From Flagellimonas sp. CMM7 (lineage in GTDB: Bacteria; Bacteroidota; Bacteroidia; Flavobacteriales; Flavobacteriaceae): 64,000 nt of DNA. The notes under the pieces were generated by a model. It searched no databases. It saw only the letters and a program-made list of their open reading frames with translations, and was not told the DNA's origin. Shown one piece after another: positions 15,757 through 24,846 of this stretch (positions are counted from its first letter, which is position 1; each line of letters begins with the position of its first letter). The stretch lies in NCBI RefSeq assembly GCF_021390195.1, contig NZ_CP090003.1:1662001-1726000 (forward strand), read 5' to 3'. Position numbers and translations under genes: made by a program.

Positions 15757-17724
15757 GTGTTTAATATACAAGCTATAAAGACCGAAAACCTACGCCCGCA
15801 AAAAAATATTATAGTATTATTTTTTTTCCTTTTTCTGGTTCCATATAGCATGCTCTCTCAAGAAATTCCAGAAGCATTCAAGGAAAAAGCCAAAAGGATT
15901 ATTCAAATGAATCCCAAGAGTTATCTTTCTTTGGATACAGAGTTGAAATTCGAAAAGAGAGATACTACCTTGTTACGATATTTTGCCGATTTGTGTGAAA
16001 AGGAAAACTATTTGGAAGGACAATCCTATGCGCTAGACCAAATTGGAGCAAAATACCGCAACATTTCCAAGTTTAAGCTGGCTGTAGATCTTCATGAAAA
16101 AGCATTGGAATTAGCCGAGGAAGCGAACAATACCGAACTAAAAGTAAGAGCCCTCAACATGTTAGGCGTAGTTTACAGACGAACGGATGCAATAAAGACC
16201 GCCTTGGATTATAATCAAAAAGCCTTAGAACTTGCTGAGGAGGTGGAGAATCCATCGCACCATATTAAAAGAAACATTAATGTTTCATTAAACTGTATTG
16301 GCAATCTCTACCAAACTATAGAGCAATATGACCTTGCCATTATCCAGTTTAAAAGAGCTTTAAAATTTGAGGAAGAACTTGATAATAAACTGGGGCTTGC
16401 TATCAATTATCAAAATATTGGAAATTGCATGGAACTGAAAGATGATTTAGAAGGTGCGATGGAAAACTATAGAAAATCGCTTGCCTACAACGAAGAAATC
16501 AACTCCAACTACGGTAAAATTATCTGCAAAAACAGTCTTGCCCAGATTTATCTTAAGCAAGATATGCCTTATGCTGCATTGGTGTTATTAGAACCTCTGC
16601 TTGAACCATCAAGGTCCATAGGCGACTATTTCATTACCCCATTGGTATTTATCAATACAGGTTGGGCACATACAGAATTGGGCAATTATGACAAGGCGCA
16701 AAATTTTATTTTGGAGGGTTTGGAAATGGCACAAACTCATAGCATTCCAAGTAATATATTGTATGCTTACCAGAAACTTTCTGATTTTGAAGAAACCCGC
16801 GGCAACTATAAGGTAGCCTACGATTATTATAAAAAAGCAGATGAGTACGATGAGGAGATTTCCAGTGCTACCAATTTCAGGTACATGAATGATATCATTG
16901 TCAGATATGAAGCGGACAAAAAGAATAACCAGATCTCAGTATTGGCCAAAGAAAATGAAATTGTGCGCCTAAGGCTTAGGAAAAATCAGACCACTCTTTT
17001 GGTCAGTGCTTTAATTGTAGGGTTAATTTCTTCTATACTTTACATTCTATATCGTCAATACCAAAGTAAGAATGAGAAAAGGGTTCTTACCCTAGAACAG
17101 AACATGCTCCGCAGTCAAATGAATCCTCATTTCTTGTTCAACTCGTTGAACTCGATTAAGCTTTATATTATAAATAACGAGCAAAAAAATGCAGTACACT
17201 ACCTAAACAAGTTTTCCAAGTTAATTCGAAAAATACTAGAGGCCTCTTCAGTAAAGGAAATCACTTTAGCAGAGGAGCTGGAAACCGTAGAATTATACAT
17301 GAACATTGAAAACATACGCTTCTCCAATGAAATAGACTTTAAGATTTCGGTGGATAAGAGTATAAATCCAGATAGCATAAAAGTACCTTCTTTGGCATTA
17401 CAACCCTTTTTGGAAAATTCGCTTTGGCATGGTCTTTCACCAAAGGAGGGTGAAAAAATTATCCATCTAAATGTAAAAAAGAAAAACCAGAGCCATGTAT
17501 CCATAGAGATAGTTGACAACGGTGTTGGACGGGGCGCAGCTCAAACGAATAAGGAAAATAGAGTGCTAAAAAGAAAGTCCGTTGGGATTCGGATTACTAA
17601 AGAGCGTTTGGCCAATTTTTCCAAAGATTACCAAAACAGTTTTGAAGTGGATATAGTCGATTTATTTGACGAAAATGGTAGCCCTAGAGGTACAAAAGTA
17701 ATATTGGATATCCCTACTGTTTAG
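15757..17724 (+). CDS. LytS-type sensor histidine kinase with TPR sensor domain
   Basis: The 655-residue kinase starts at a GTG and has a signal peptide (NIIVLFFFLFLVPYSMLSQ). A periplasmic stretch of tetratricopeptide repeats follows (about residues 80-360, for example FKLAVDLHEKALELAEEANN). Then come a membrane helix near residue 415 (TTLLVSALIVGLISSILYIL) and a His_kinase domain with His458 (MNPHFLFNSLNSIKLY). The N-box lies in ALQPFLENSLWHGL and the G-box in DNGVGRG. It phosphorylates the LytTR regulator encoded just upstream. Its last 11 bases overlap the 3' end of the convergent DUF3109 gene. Confidence 0.93.
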   Translation: MFNIQAIKTENLRPQKNIIVLFFFLFLVPYSMLSQEIPEAFKEKAKRIIQMNPKSYLSLDTELKFEKRDTTLLRYFADLCEKENYLEGQSYALDQIGAKYRNISKFKLAVDLHEKALELAEEANNTELKVRALNMLGVVYRRTDAIKTALDYNQKALELAEEVENPSHHIKRNINVSLNCIGNLYQTIEQYDLAIIQFKRALKFEEELDNKLGLAINYQNIGNCMELKDDLEGAMENYRKSLAYNEEINSNYGKIICKNSLAQIYLKQDMPYAALVLLEPLLEPSRSIGDYFITPLVFINTGWAHTELGNYDKAQNFILEGLEMAQTHSIPSNILYAYQKLSDFEETRGNYKVAYDYYKKADEYDEEISSATNFRYMNDIIVRYEADKKNNQISVLAKENEIVRLRLRKNQTTLLVSALIVGLISSILYILYRQYQSKNEKRVLTLEQNMLRSQMNPHFLFNSLNSIKLYIINNEQKNAVHYLNKFSKLIRKILEASSVKEITLAEELETVELYMNIENIRFSNEIDFKISVDKSINPDSIKVPSLALQPFLENSLWHGLSPKEGEKIIHLNVKKKNQSHVSIEIVDNGVGRGAAQTNKENRVLKRKSVGIRITKERLANFSKDYQNSFEVDIVDLFDENGSPRGTKVILDIPTV

Positions 17725-18286
17725 CGTTTCCCAATGCCACTTGTTCCAATTCCCTATACCAATCTTCCCCAAATTTTCTAATTAAAGCTTCCTTTACAAA
17801 TTTGTAGACAGGAACTTTTAGCTCTTCCCCTAAACTACAAGCAGGGTCGCAAATTTCCCACTTGTGATAATTAACAGCAGTAAATTCTGAGTATTCTCTT
17901 GTTCTAACAGGGTACAAATGACACGAAACCGGTTTTTTCCAAGTGGTTGCACCATCATTGTAAGCCTCCTCTAAACCACATTTGGAAATTCCATTCTCCG
18001 AAAAAATAACATACGCACATTCACTCTTGTTAACTAAAGGGGTTTCCCATTCTCCATCCTCTCCCTTTACAAAAGCCCCTTGTTCCATAATTGCTTCTAT
18101 ACCTTCTGCACGCAGATAAGGTTTAACATCCTTAAAAACATCCACAAGCACTTCTGTTTCAGAATCTTCCAAAGGGGCACCATATTGTCCATCTACACAA
18201 CAAGCTCCTTTACAGGCATTTAAATTACAAACAAAATCGTTGCTAATGATTTCTTCAGAAATTATGGTTTTTCCTATTTGGAACAT
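17714..18286 (-). CDS. DUF3109 family protein
   Basis: The 190-residue protein is typical of DUF3109: an N-terminal CNLNACKGACCVDG cysteine cluster (residues 21-31), then ECAYVIF, KCGLEEAYNDG, KPVSCHLYPVRT and CDPACSLG. The many conserved cysteines suggest a metal site, possibly an iron-sulfur cluster as in the related YkgJ/CxxxCxxCC family. No signal peptide is present. It stands alone and is convergent with the kinase gene, overlapping it by 11 bases. Function is unknown. Confidence 0.88.
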   Translation of the reverse strand: MFQIGKTIISEEIISNDFVCNLNACKGACCVDGQYGAPLEDSETEVLVDVFKDVKPYLRAEGIEAIMEQGAFVKGEDGEWETPLVNKSECAYVIFSENGISKCGLEEAYNDGATTWKKPVSCHLYPVRTREYSEFTAVNYHKWEICDPACSLGEELKVPVYKFVKEALIRKFGEDWYRELEQVALGNAKQ

Positions 18287-18379
18287 GATAATCGTTGCTT
18301 TTTGGGCAAAGGTAATTTAAAACCTAAAAATTGATGTTTTCTATACATTTATCTGAGATCTAAAAACGCTTTTTACCCG

Positions 18380-18387
18380 TAAATTTG
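18380..18387 (+). promoter_or_regulatory. Candidate -7 element (TAAATTTG) for marC
   Basis: This TAnnTTTG match lies 19 bases before the marC ATG in the gap after the divergent DUF3109 gene. No clear TTG -33 element is visible at 17-23 bases upstream. Confidence 0.4.
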
Positions 18388-18406
18388 CAAACATATTCAC
18401 AATCCA

Positions 18407-18985
18407 ATGAATTTAAATATAAAGGAGATAGTAACCGCAAGCATGATTCTTTTTGCTGTTATAGATATTTTAGGCAGTGTTCCCATTATTATATCGTTAA
18501 GAGGCAAGGTAGGCCACATTCAGTCTGAAAAAGCCTCCATTGTAGCTGCCTGTATTATGGTGGCCTTTCTTTTTGTTGGGGAAAGTATTCTGGGTTTGAT
18601 TGGTATTGATGTAAACTCCTTTGCCGTGGCCGGGGCATTTGTCATTTTCTTTTTGGCCTTGGAAATGGTTTTGGGCATTACCCTCTTTAAAGATGATGAA
18701 CCCGAAAGCGCCTCGGTTGTGCCCATCGCTTTCCCACTTATTGCCGGAGCTGGAACATTGACTTCTATTTTGGCCTTACGGGCAGAATATCATGTTGAAA
18801 ACATTATAGTGGCCATTGTAGTAAATATTATCTTTGTATATATAGTGCTTAAGTCCAGTGCTAAAATAGAACGGATTTTAGGCAAGAATGGACTCAGCGT
18901 AATTCGTAAAGTTTTTGGGGTTATTCTTTTGGCAATTGCCGTAAAGCTTTTTGCCACGAACGTTAATCAGATGCTGGGCAACTAA
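18407..18985 (+). CDS. MarC family integral membrane protein
   Basis: The 192-residue, roughly six-helix membrane protein shows MarC family hallmarks: SMILFAVIDILGSVPIII near the N-terminus, FKDDEPESASVVPIAFPLIAGAGTLTS at the centre, and KVFGVILLAIAVKLF at the end. MarC proteins were once linked to multiple antibiotic resistance, but that role has been withdrawn and their substrate is unresolved. A small membrane protein gene follows 17 bases later and is probably cotranscribed. Confidence 0.9.
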   Translation: MNLNIKEIVTASMILFAVIDILGSVPIIISLRGKVGHIQSEKASIVAACIMVAFLFVGESILGLIGIDVNSFAVAGAFVIFFLALEMVLGITLFKDDEPESASVVPIAFPLIAGAGTLTSILALRAEYHVENIIVAIVVNIIFVYIVLKSSAKIERILGKNGLSVIRKVFGVILLAIAVKLFATNVNQMLGN

Positions 18986-19002
18986 CATCATGTTTTTTAT
19001 TT

Positions 19003-19206
19003 ATGAACAAGACATTTAGTATCGTTTTAATTTTTTTAGCCTTAGGGTTGATTGCATATAATGTGACATTGGTGGACTTTACAAATCCTTTTCAAGGCGA
19101 TAGTACCATTGCATTGATAGGCATTATAGCTTCATTATGTGCCATAGTTCTTCTTTTGATTTTTATGACATCAAAAAAAATCGACAAAAAACTTAAGGAG
19201 AATTAA
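19003..19206 (+). CDS. Small two-helix membrane protein, unknown function
   Basis: The 67-residue protein has two hydrophobic segments (residues 5-25 and 38-56) and a basic tail (SKKIDKKLKEN). I recognise no family beyond similarity to unnamed flavobacterial membrane proteins. It follows marC closely, suggesting cotranscription, and its stop codon overlaps that of the convergent S41 protease gene by 4 bases. Confidence 0.72.
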   Translation: MNKTFSIVLIFLALGLIAYNVTLVDFTNPFQGDSTIALIGIIASLCAIVLLLIFMTSKKIDKKLKEN

Positions 19207-20831
19207 TCTTGTAGTTTAAGGGACCCTACTTCAGATTGGTCAAAAATTGCAGCATCCAGTACTTTGACTTTTTCCAGCATTGCATCATGGGTTCCTTTAA
19301 TTTGTGCTGACAAATTGGGAGAAAATAATTGTTCGGCAATATTTGCCTTTAGATATGCCTTTATTTTTTCCTCATAGGCGTAGAAGTCCAACTTTATTTT
19401 TCTGTTCAATACAAATTGAATGAATTCGTCAAAAAGTATATCATCAATTTTAAACTCATCTAAAAATTGATTTTTAGTAAAGTCCGAGTAACGTTTACGA
19501 TCTTTTTCCAAATGTTCAAAAATGAATCTTGAAAAGAATTCGTAGGTATCGTCCATACTCTCAATAGCTTCTTCTTCGTTACTGCCAATGGGAACAAAAA
19601 CATCTGGAATAATACCGCCACCACCATATACAATCTTCCCTTTTGGAGTTTTAAATTTTAAAGAATCTGCAACCTTTATACTGTCAACAGAAATTAATTC
19701 ACCGCTACTATACCGTTCCATAAATGTCTGGTAGTAGTCTTTGTGCCCTTTTTCATAAGATTTTTGAATGGAGCGTCCGGTTGGAGTGTAATACCTTGAA
19801 ACGGTTAGGCGCACAGCAGAACCATCTCCTAAATCCATTTCTCTTTGAACAAGCCCTTTACCAAAAGATCGTCTTCCAACGATGGTTCCTATATCATTAT
19901 CTTGCAGAGCTCCTGCAATAATTTCACTTGCTGAAGCTGAACGTTCATTGATAAGCACGTAAACTGGTTTATCTTCAAAATCTCCCTTTTTGGTAGCAAA
20001 AGCTTTCTTTATTCTCCCTTTTTTGTTCTTGGTATAGAGAATAAGCTTATCATCTTCTAAAAACTCATCTGCCAATTTTTCTGCAATACCAAGATAGCCC
20101 CCAGGATTATCCCTTAAATCTAGCACCAATTTTTCCGCTCCTCGTAATTTGAGTTTTCTAAGTGCATCCTTAAATTCCCCAAACGTAGATTCTGCAAAAC
20201 GGTTGATCTTAATGTAACCCATATCCCTTGAAAGCATATAGTATGCATCAACACTCTTAATGGGAACCCTATCCCTGGTTACCGTAACGCTTAAGGTCCT
20301 GTTTGTAGACTTTCGAAATACTTTTAAATCAACTTTAGTACCTATTTTCCCTTTAAGTTTAGAAACAACATCATTATTTGAAGTTCTTCTCCCAAAAAGA
20401 GTATCGTTATCAGCAATCAATATTCGATCTCCAGGTTTGATACCACTCATGTAGCTGGGGCCGTTCTTTATGGTTCGTATGACCGTAATGGTGTCCCTGT
20501 ACATATAAAAGCTCACACCTATGCCCACAAAATCCCCCTTCATGCTTTCAGATACTTCCCTCATTTCACTTTTTGGAATGTAAACTGAATGCGGGTCTAA
20601 TTTCCCCAAAATATTGTTGACGGTAACGTCCACAATACTATCCGTGTTTATTTCATCAACATATTCGTAATCAATATAATCGATCAACCTGTTCAGCTTG
20701 TCTTTTTTGGAATTGGTAGAGAACAGTTTTTCCGGGGTATCATCAAAATGAAGTTTTCCTCCTATAAAAATTCCTACGGCTACCGCAAGAGCAATCAATG
20801 TAGGTAGTATGTAGCTATATTTTTTTTTCAT
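19203..20831 (-). CDS. S41 family C-terminal processing peptidase
   Basis: The 542-residue periplasmic serine protease has an N-terminal membrane anchor (residues 6-25) and a PDZ domain around residues 90-175 (GDFVGIGVSF and GPSYMSGIKPGDRI). The S41 catalytic domain has the nucleophile within SASAS (298-302) and the general-base Lys325 (GRRSFGKGLVQ). The roughly 100-residue C-terminal extension is usual for the Bacteroidota CtpA/Prc branch. Such proteases trim or degrade exported proteins from their C-termini. It lies 15 bases downstream of the dCMP deaminase gene. Confidence 0.93.
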   Translation of the reverse strand: MKKKYSYILPTLIALAVAVGIFIGGKLHFDDTPEKLFSTNSKKDKLNRLIDYIDYEYVDEINTDSIVDVTVNNILGKLDPHSVYIPKSEMREVSESMKGDFVGIGVSFYMYRDTITVIRTIKNGPSYMSGIKPGDRILIADNDTLFGRRTSNNDVVSKLKGKIGTKVDLKVFRKSTNRTLSVTVTRDRVPIKSVDAYYMLSRDMGYIKINRFAESTFGEFKDALRKLKLRGAEKLVLDLRDNPGGYLGIAEKLADEFLEDDKLILYTKNKKGRIKKAFATKKGDFEDKPVYVLINERSASASEIIAGALQDNDIGTIVGRRSFGKGLVQREMDLGDGSAVRLTVSRYYTPTGRSIQKSYEKGHKDYYQTFMERYSSGELISVDSIKVADSLKFKTPKGKIVYGGGGIIPDVFVPIGSNEEEAIESMDDTYEFFSRFIFEHLEKDRKRYSDFTKNQFLDEFKIDDILFDEFIQFVLNRKIKLDFYAYEEKIKAYLKANIAEQLFSPNLSAQIKGTHDAMLEKVKVLDAAIFDQSEVGSLKLQD

Positions 20832-20846
20832 AATCTAAATGGTGGG

Positions 20847-21284
20847 TTATACCATTTCTTCTAAAATAGGTAAGTGATGGGTAGTTACTCCAGCACGTTC
20901 TAAAAACTTTAATCCAGAATCGTCTTTGTAAGCGGTTTGATATACCACACGTTTTATGCCAGATTGATGTATCAACTTGCTACACTCCCTGCAAGGAGAT
21001 AGTGTAATGTATAAGGTGGCCCCTTCACAGGATTGGGTGGATGATGCCACTTTTAAAATGGCATTGGCCTCTGCATGCAACACATACCATTTGGTATATC
21101 CTTCCTCATCCTCACAAAAATTTTCAAAACCAGTAGGGGTTCCATTGTAACCATCAGATATAATCATTCTATCTTTTACAATGATCGCTCCTACCTGTTT
21201 TCTATGGCAATAGGAAAGTTTTCCCCATTCTTTGGCCATTCTTAAATAGGCCTTGTCGTACTTTTCTTGTTTACCCTCCTTCAT
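20847..21284 (-). CDS. dCMP deaminase family protein
   Basis: The 145-residue zinc enzyme deaminates dCMP to dUMP for thymidylate synthesis. The zinc and catalytic motif is HAEANAI (His70, Glu72) plus SPCRECSK (Cys98, Cys101). The extra zinc-site histidine and cysteine region (SYCHRKQVGAIIV...CEDEEGY) is typical of deoxycytidylate deaminase/ComEB. It is cotranscribed with the downstream S41 protease, a gene order I recall from other flavobacteria. Confidence 0.9.
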   Translation of the reverse strand: MKEGKQEKYDKAYLRMAKEWGKLSYCHRKQVGAIIVKDRMIISDGYNGTPTGFENFCEDEEGYTKWYVLHAEANAILKVASSTQSCEGATLYITLSPCRECSKLIHQSGIKRVVYQTAYKDDSGLKFLERAGVTTHHLPILEEMV

Positions 21285-21369
21285 ACTTCGGAAATAACCC
21301 GATATTTAAATAAATATACCTGCTTTGGAAGACCCTTACAACCTTATTCGATTAAATTTAACTAAGGTC

Positions 21370-21954
21370 CTAATTGGGAAACGTAGCAATGAGTAACGGT
21401 ATTGTAATGCAAATGATTAAAATGGACGCTATGGCAATAAAATGTGTCCTTTTCACCTTTATCAAATCCTGAATCAAAAAGGCAATGCCAAGAATGGCCA
21501 ATATTATAGCAACCTGTGAAAACTCAATCCCTGTTGCAAATCCTAATAATGGCGTTACCTTATCTTCTTCTTCCGCCATTAGCATTTTAAAATAGTTTGA
21601 GAACCCAAAGCCATGTATTAGGCCAAAAAAAGCGGTTGCTAATGTATGTAGATACATTCCCACGTTCTTAGCATCCTTGTACACATAAATTAAATTGAAC
21701 AAACCCGTGAGTATAATGGTAACGGGAATTAGGAATTCTATCAATCCAACATCAACGGTAAAAACATCAAAGGCAGACAACGCCAACGAAGTACAATGGG
21801 CAATGGTGAAAATTGTTGCCAAGACAATGACTCTTCTCCAGCTCTTAAACGTAAAGGGAATAGCCAGAGCCGATAAAAATAATATATGGTCGTAGGCTCC
21901 AAAATCTAGTACATGTTCTAATCCCAATTTTATATAAAACCAAAATTCTTGCAT
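21370..21954 (-). CDS. HupE/UreJ family membrane protein
   Basis: The 194-residue polytopic protein shows HupE/UreJ_2 features: GLEHVLDFGAYDHILFLSALA near the N-terminus, FTIAHCTSLALSA, and FGLIHGFGFSNYF with conserved histidines that could bind a metal. Relatives are linked to nickel uptake for hydrogenase or urease, but no such enzyme genes are in the window, so the substrate is unknown. It starts 9 bases after the DnaJ/TerB gene and belongs to the same minus-strand run. Confidence 0.85.
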   Translation of the reverse strand: MQEFWFYIKLGLEHVLDFGAYDHILFLSALAIPFTFKSWRRVIVLATIFTIAHCTSLALSAFDVFTVDVGLIEFLIPVTIILTGLFNLIYVYKDAKNVGMYLHTLATAFFGLIHGFGFSNYFKMLMAEEEDKVTPLLGFATGIEFSQVAIILAILGIAFLIQDLIKVKRTHFIAIASILIICITIPLLIATFPN

Positions 21955-21963
21955 AATTCTGTA

Positions 21964-22701
21964 TTATGAAATTCCTCTTTCTTTCTGAATGGTCTCGTAT
22001 GCTTTCTGGACTTCCTTAAATTTTTCTTCGGCACCTTTTTTAATGGCTTCATTTTCTGTGACCACGCGGTCTGGGTGATACTTTTTTGCCATTGTTCTGT
22101 AGGCCTTTTTTACTTCATCATCGGAAACACTTCTCTCTATTTCCAAAATCTTGTACGCGTTATCAGCAGATTTAATGAACATGGCCATGATACTTTCAAA
22201 ATCATGTAGGCCAACTCTTAAATACCCTGCCAACTCTCTTAGTTTGCTTACCTCGGCCTTACTAACTTGCCCATCAGCTTGAGCAATTCCAAAAAGAAAA
22301 TGCAATAATTGCAGTCTTACCTCATACCTAGTACGTTGCACCAAAAAAGCGCAGATTCGCCGTGCGGAGATTTCTCTTTTTTTGATTACATCATTAAAAG
22401 TTCGGAAAATAGCATTGGCTTTTTCCTTGCCATATGTGTTCAAAAAATACTGCCGCACATAATCCAACTCTCGCTGACTTACCTGTCCATCTGCCTTAAT
22501 AACAATTGAACATAATGAAAGTAAGTTCAGTTCAAAATCTGCAGGTGAAACTGTTTGTTGGGTAAAATCACGAAAAACAGTTCTAGGTCCACTATTACTC
22601 CCCCCAAGATTGTCCAACAAGCTTCCAACAATAAATCCAAGTACTGCACCTGGGAACCTAAATACAAAATAGCCAAGAAACGCAGCTACCCACTTAATCA
22701 T
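21964..22701 (-). CDS. DjlA-like membrane co-chaperone (TerB-like plus J domain)
   Basis: The 245-residue protein has three parts. A glycine-containing N-terminal membrane segment ([23 protein letters not shown]) is followed by a TerB-like helical domain ([21 protein letters not shown] and [18 protein letters not shown]). A C-terminal J domain carries the HPD motif at 209-211. This is the DjlA layout, which recruits Hsp70 (DnaK) to the inner membrane. It heads a minus-strand run with HupE, dCMP deaminase and S41 protease. Confidence 0.88.
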   Translation of the reverse strand: MIKWVAAFLGYFVFRFPGAVLGFIVGSLLDNLGGSNSGPRTVFRDFTQQTVSPADFELNLLSLCSIVIKADGQVSQRELDYVRQYFLNTYGKEKANAIFRTFNDVIKKREISARRICAFLVQRTRYEVRLQLLHFLFGIAQADGQVSKAEVSKLRELAGYLRVGLHDFESIMAMFIKSADNAYKILEIERSVSDDEVKKAYRTMAKKYHPDRVVTENEAIKKGAEEKFKEVQKAYETIQKERGIS

Positions 22702-22795
22702 CCTTAAAAATATTAAAGCCCAAATATAGGGTTTTGCCCATGAAAGAAACCCTTAAACGGTGTTAAGGGTGATGAAAAAAATACGACAAAAACCG

Positions 22796-22803
22796 TATCT
22801 TTG
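22796..22803 (+). promoter_or_regulatory. Candidate -7 element (TATCTTTG) for the bacilliredoxin gene
   Basis: A match to TAnnTTTG lies 24 bases before the ATG at 22828, in the divergent gap after the DnaJ/TerB gene. The upstream GTTAAG near 22762 may be a weak -33 box. Confidence 0.45.
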
Positions 22804-22827
22804 AATTCGAAATAAAAAATTAAGACT

Positions 22828-23238
22828 ATGTATCCAGAAGAATTGGTAAAACCTATGAGAGCTGACTTGGCTTCTGCTGGGTTTGAAGAGTTATATACAA
22901 GCGAAGCAGTTGAAAATGCATTAAAACAAGAAGGAACAACTTTGGTTGTTGTAAATTCTGTTTGTGGTTGTGCTGCGGCCAATGCTAGACCTGCAGCCAA
23001 GCTAAGCTTACAAAATAATAAGAAGCCTAGCCATTTGACAACTGTTTTTGCAGGGGTTGACACAGATGCGGTTGATACTGCAAGAAACCATATGATTCCT
23101 TTTCCTCCATCTTCGCCAAGTATGGCATTGTTTAAAGATGGTGAATTGGTACATATGATAGAGAGACATCATATTGAAGGTAGGCCAGCAGAAATGATTG
23201 CTGAAAATTTAATGGAAGCATACAACGAGTTCTGTTAA
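22828..23238 (+). CDS. BrxA/BrxB family bacilliredoxin
   Basis: The 136-residue thioredoxin-fold protein has the CGC active site at Cys46-Gly-Cys48 (NSVCGCAAANARPA), a hallmark of the YphP/YqiW (BrxA/BrxB) family. In Firmicutes these reduce bacillithiol-protein mixed disulfides. Many Bacteroidota are thought to use bacillithiol, so the same redox-repair role is plausible; no bshA-C gene is in the window. It is monocistronic, with its own promoter element and a strong downstream terminator. Confidence 0.93.
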   Translation: MYPEELVKPMRADLASAGFEELYTSEAVENALKQEGTTLVVVNSVCGCAAANARPAAKLSLQNNKKPSHLTTVFAGVDTDAVDTARNHMIPFPPSSPSMALFKDGELVHMIERHHIEGRPAEMIAENLMEAYNEFC

Positions 23239-23264
23239 TACCTGATTAAAAAAAAGAATTTTGG

Positions 23265-23296
23265 ACCACTTCATTTTGAGGTGGTTTTTTATTTTT
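23265..23296 (+). terminator. Rho-independent terminator after the bacilliredoxin gene
   Basis: A 9-bp stem (ACCACTTCA / TGAGGTGGT, one G-T pair) with a TTT loop is followed by TTTTTATTTTT, 27 bases after the stop codon. Confidence 0.88.
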
Positions 23297-23421
23297 GTTA
23301 ATTCTGGATAGAAAGACAATTATTATTGGAGTTACCTCAGCTATCAAAAGAAAAAAGATGGGGATTGATCGTCATAATTGTCAAGATTTTACCAAATTGG
23401 CTCTTTAAAAGAATGTAAAAT

Positions 23422-24153
23422 ATGCAAAGGCTGTTTTCTTATCCATTGACCATTCTCTTTTTTATATTCTTTGGTCTGGCTTTAATCATTTTTCATCCCA
23501 TACAATGGTTTTGTTTAAACGTTTTGGGTTACAACGCACATAAAAAAAGTGTGGAAATCCTAAATTGGGTTTTGATGCGTTCCACCAACGTCCTAGGTAC
23601 GCGCTATAAATTTGAAAACAAGCATGACATCCCAACAGATAGGCCCCTAATTATTGTTACCAATCACCAAAGCATGTATGATATTCCGCCTATTATCTGG
23701 TATATGCGAAAACACCATCCAAAATTTGTTGCTAAAAAAGAATTAGGCAAAGGTATTCCGAGTGTATCCTATAATTTAAGACATGGTGGTTCTGCCTTAA
23801 TAGACAGAAAGGACGGAAAACAGTCCTTAACCGAAATAGCCAAATTAGGCAGTTATGTTGAAAAAAACAATCGTGCTGCCGTAATTTTCCCTGAAGGTAC
23901 AAGAAGTAGAAATGGACATCCCAAACCTTTTAAACCAATGGGTTTAAAAATACTTCTTAAAAAAGCGCCATCTGCGCTTGTTGTGCCCATCAGCATAAAT
24001 AACTCGTGGAAAGTATTGCGTTTTGGAAAATTTCCAATGGGCCTTGGGTCTTATCTTAAATTCGAAGTTCATCCGCCCATGGAAAATACAGGGGACGTAG
24101 ATACATTGATTACTGAAGTAGAAAAACAAGTTACAAAAGGCATAAAATACTAA
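23422..24153 (+). CDS. 1-acyl-sn-glycerol-3-phosphate acyltransferase (PlsC-like)
   Basis: The 243-residue membrane-bound acyltransferase has an N-terminal membrane helix and the acyltransferase motif I NHQSMYD (Asn81 to Asp87). Motif III FPEGTRSR follows at about 156-163, and a later VVPISINNSW segment matches motif IV. It makes phosphatidic acid from lysophosphatidic acid in phospholipid synthesis, or acylates a related lipid. Its stop codon abuts the ATG of the HD hydrolase gene, so both are cotranscribed. Confidence 0.9.
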   Translation: MQRLFSYPLTILFFIFFGLALIIFHPIQWFCLNVLGYNAHKKSVEILNWVLMRSTNVLGTRYKFENKHDIPTDRPLIIVTNHQSMYDIPPIIWYMRKHHPKFVAKKELGKGIPSVSYNLRHGGSALIDRKDGKQSLTEIAKLGSYVEKNNRAAVIFPEGTRSRNGHPKPFKPMGLKILLKKAPSALVVPISINNSWKVLRFGKFPMGLGSYLKFEVHPPMENTGDVDTLITEVEKQVTKGIKY

Positions 24154-24828
24154 ATGAGTCATTCACCACTTATCCAAAAAACCATCTCCTTTGTAAAAGA
24201 AACACTCAAAAATGCTGAAGGAGGTCATGATTGGTTTCATATTGAACGTGTTTTTAATACTACAAAACTAATATCCGAACATGAAAAAGTAGATGTTTTG
24301 GTCACACAGCTCGCAGCTCTTTTACATGATATTGCGGATCCTAAATTCTACAACGGTGATGAGAGCGTGGGGCCAAGAATGGCATTGGATTTTTTGAATA
24401 CCCAAGAAGTAAATGAAGAGACCATTGACCATGTAATAAACATCATCAAACACATGTCATTTAAAAACAGTTTAGAAAAAAACCAAAAGGTATTTTCTTC
24501 TATAGAATTAAAAGTAGTACAGGATGCCGACCGACTAGATGCCATTGGAGCCATTGGTATTGCTCGTGCCTTTAATTATGGTGGATTTAAAAATAGAGGA
24601 CTCTACGATCCAGAAATTTCCCCAAAGCTGAATATGAGCAAAGAAGAATACAAAAAATCCAATACTCCAACCATCAATCATTTTTACGAAAAGTTGTTGT
24701 TGCTCAAGGATAAAATGAACACCAAAACCGGGAAAAAATTGGCAGAAGAACGACATCAATATATGTTGGGGTTTTTGAACCAGTTTTACTCAGAATGGAA
24801 TCCTCAAAGTTTAAAAACCACGAGTTAA
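24154..24828 (+). CDS. HD domain-containing phosphohydrolase
   Basis: The 224-residue protein carries the HD metal site: His29 (GGHDWFHIERV), His58-Asp59 (LLHDIADPKF) and a late Asp in VQDADRLDAIGAIGIARAF. This matches the YedJ-like branch of uncharacterised HD hydrolases, probably nucleotide or phosphoester hydrolases. It follows the PlsC gene with no spacer. The physiological substrate is unknown. Confidence 0.88.
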   Translation: MSHSPLIQKTISFVKETLKNAEGGHDWFHIERVFNTTKLISEHEKVDVLVTQLAALLHDIADPKFYNGDESVGPRMALDFLNTQEVNEETIDHVINIIKHMSFKNSLEKNQKVFSSIELKVVQDADRLDAIGAIGIARAFNYGGFKNRGLYDPEISPKLNMSKEEYKKSNTPTINHFYEKLLLLKDKMNTKTGKKLAEERHQYMLGFLNQFYSEWNPQSLKTTS

Positions 24829-24846
24829 TTCAACTTAATATTGTAT

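Noticed and set aside
16300..16900. Repeated sequence that could be a nucleotide repeat array
   Set aside because: The periodicity is that of tetratricopeptide repeats in the kinase sensor, not a DNA repeat.
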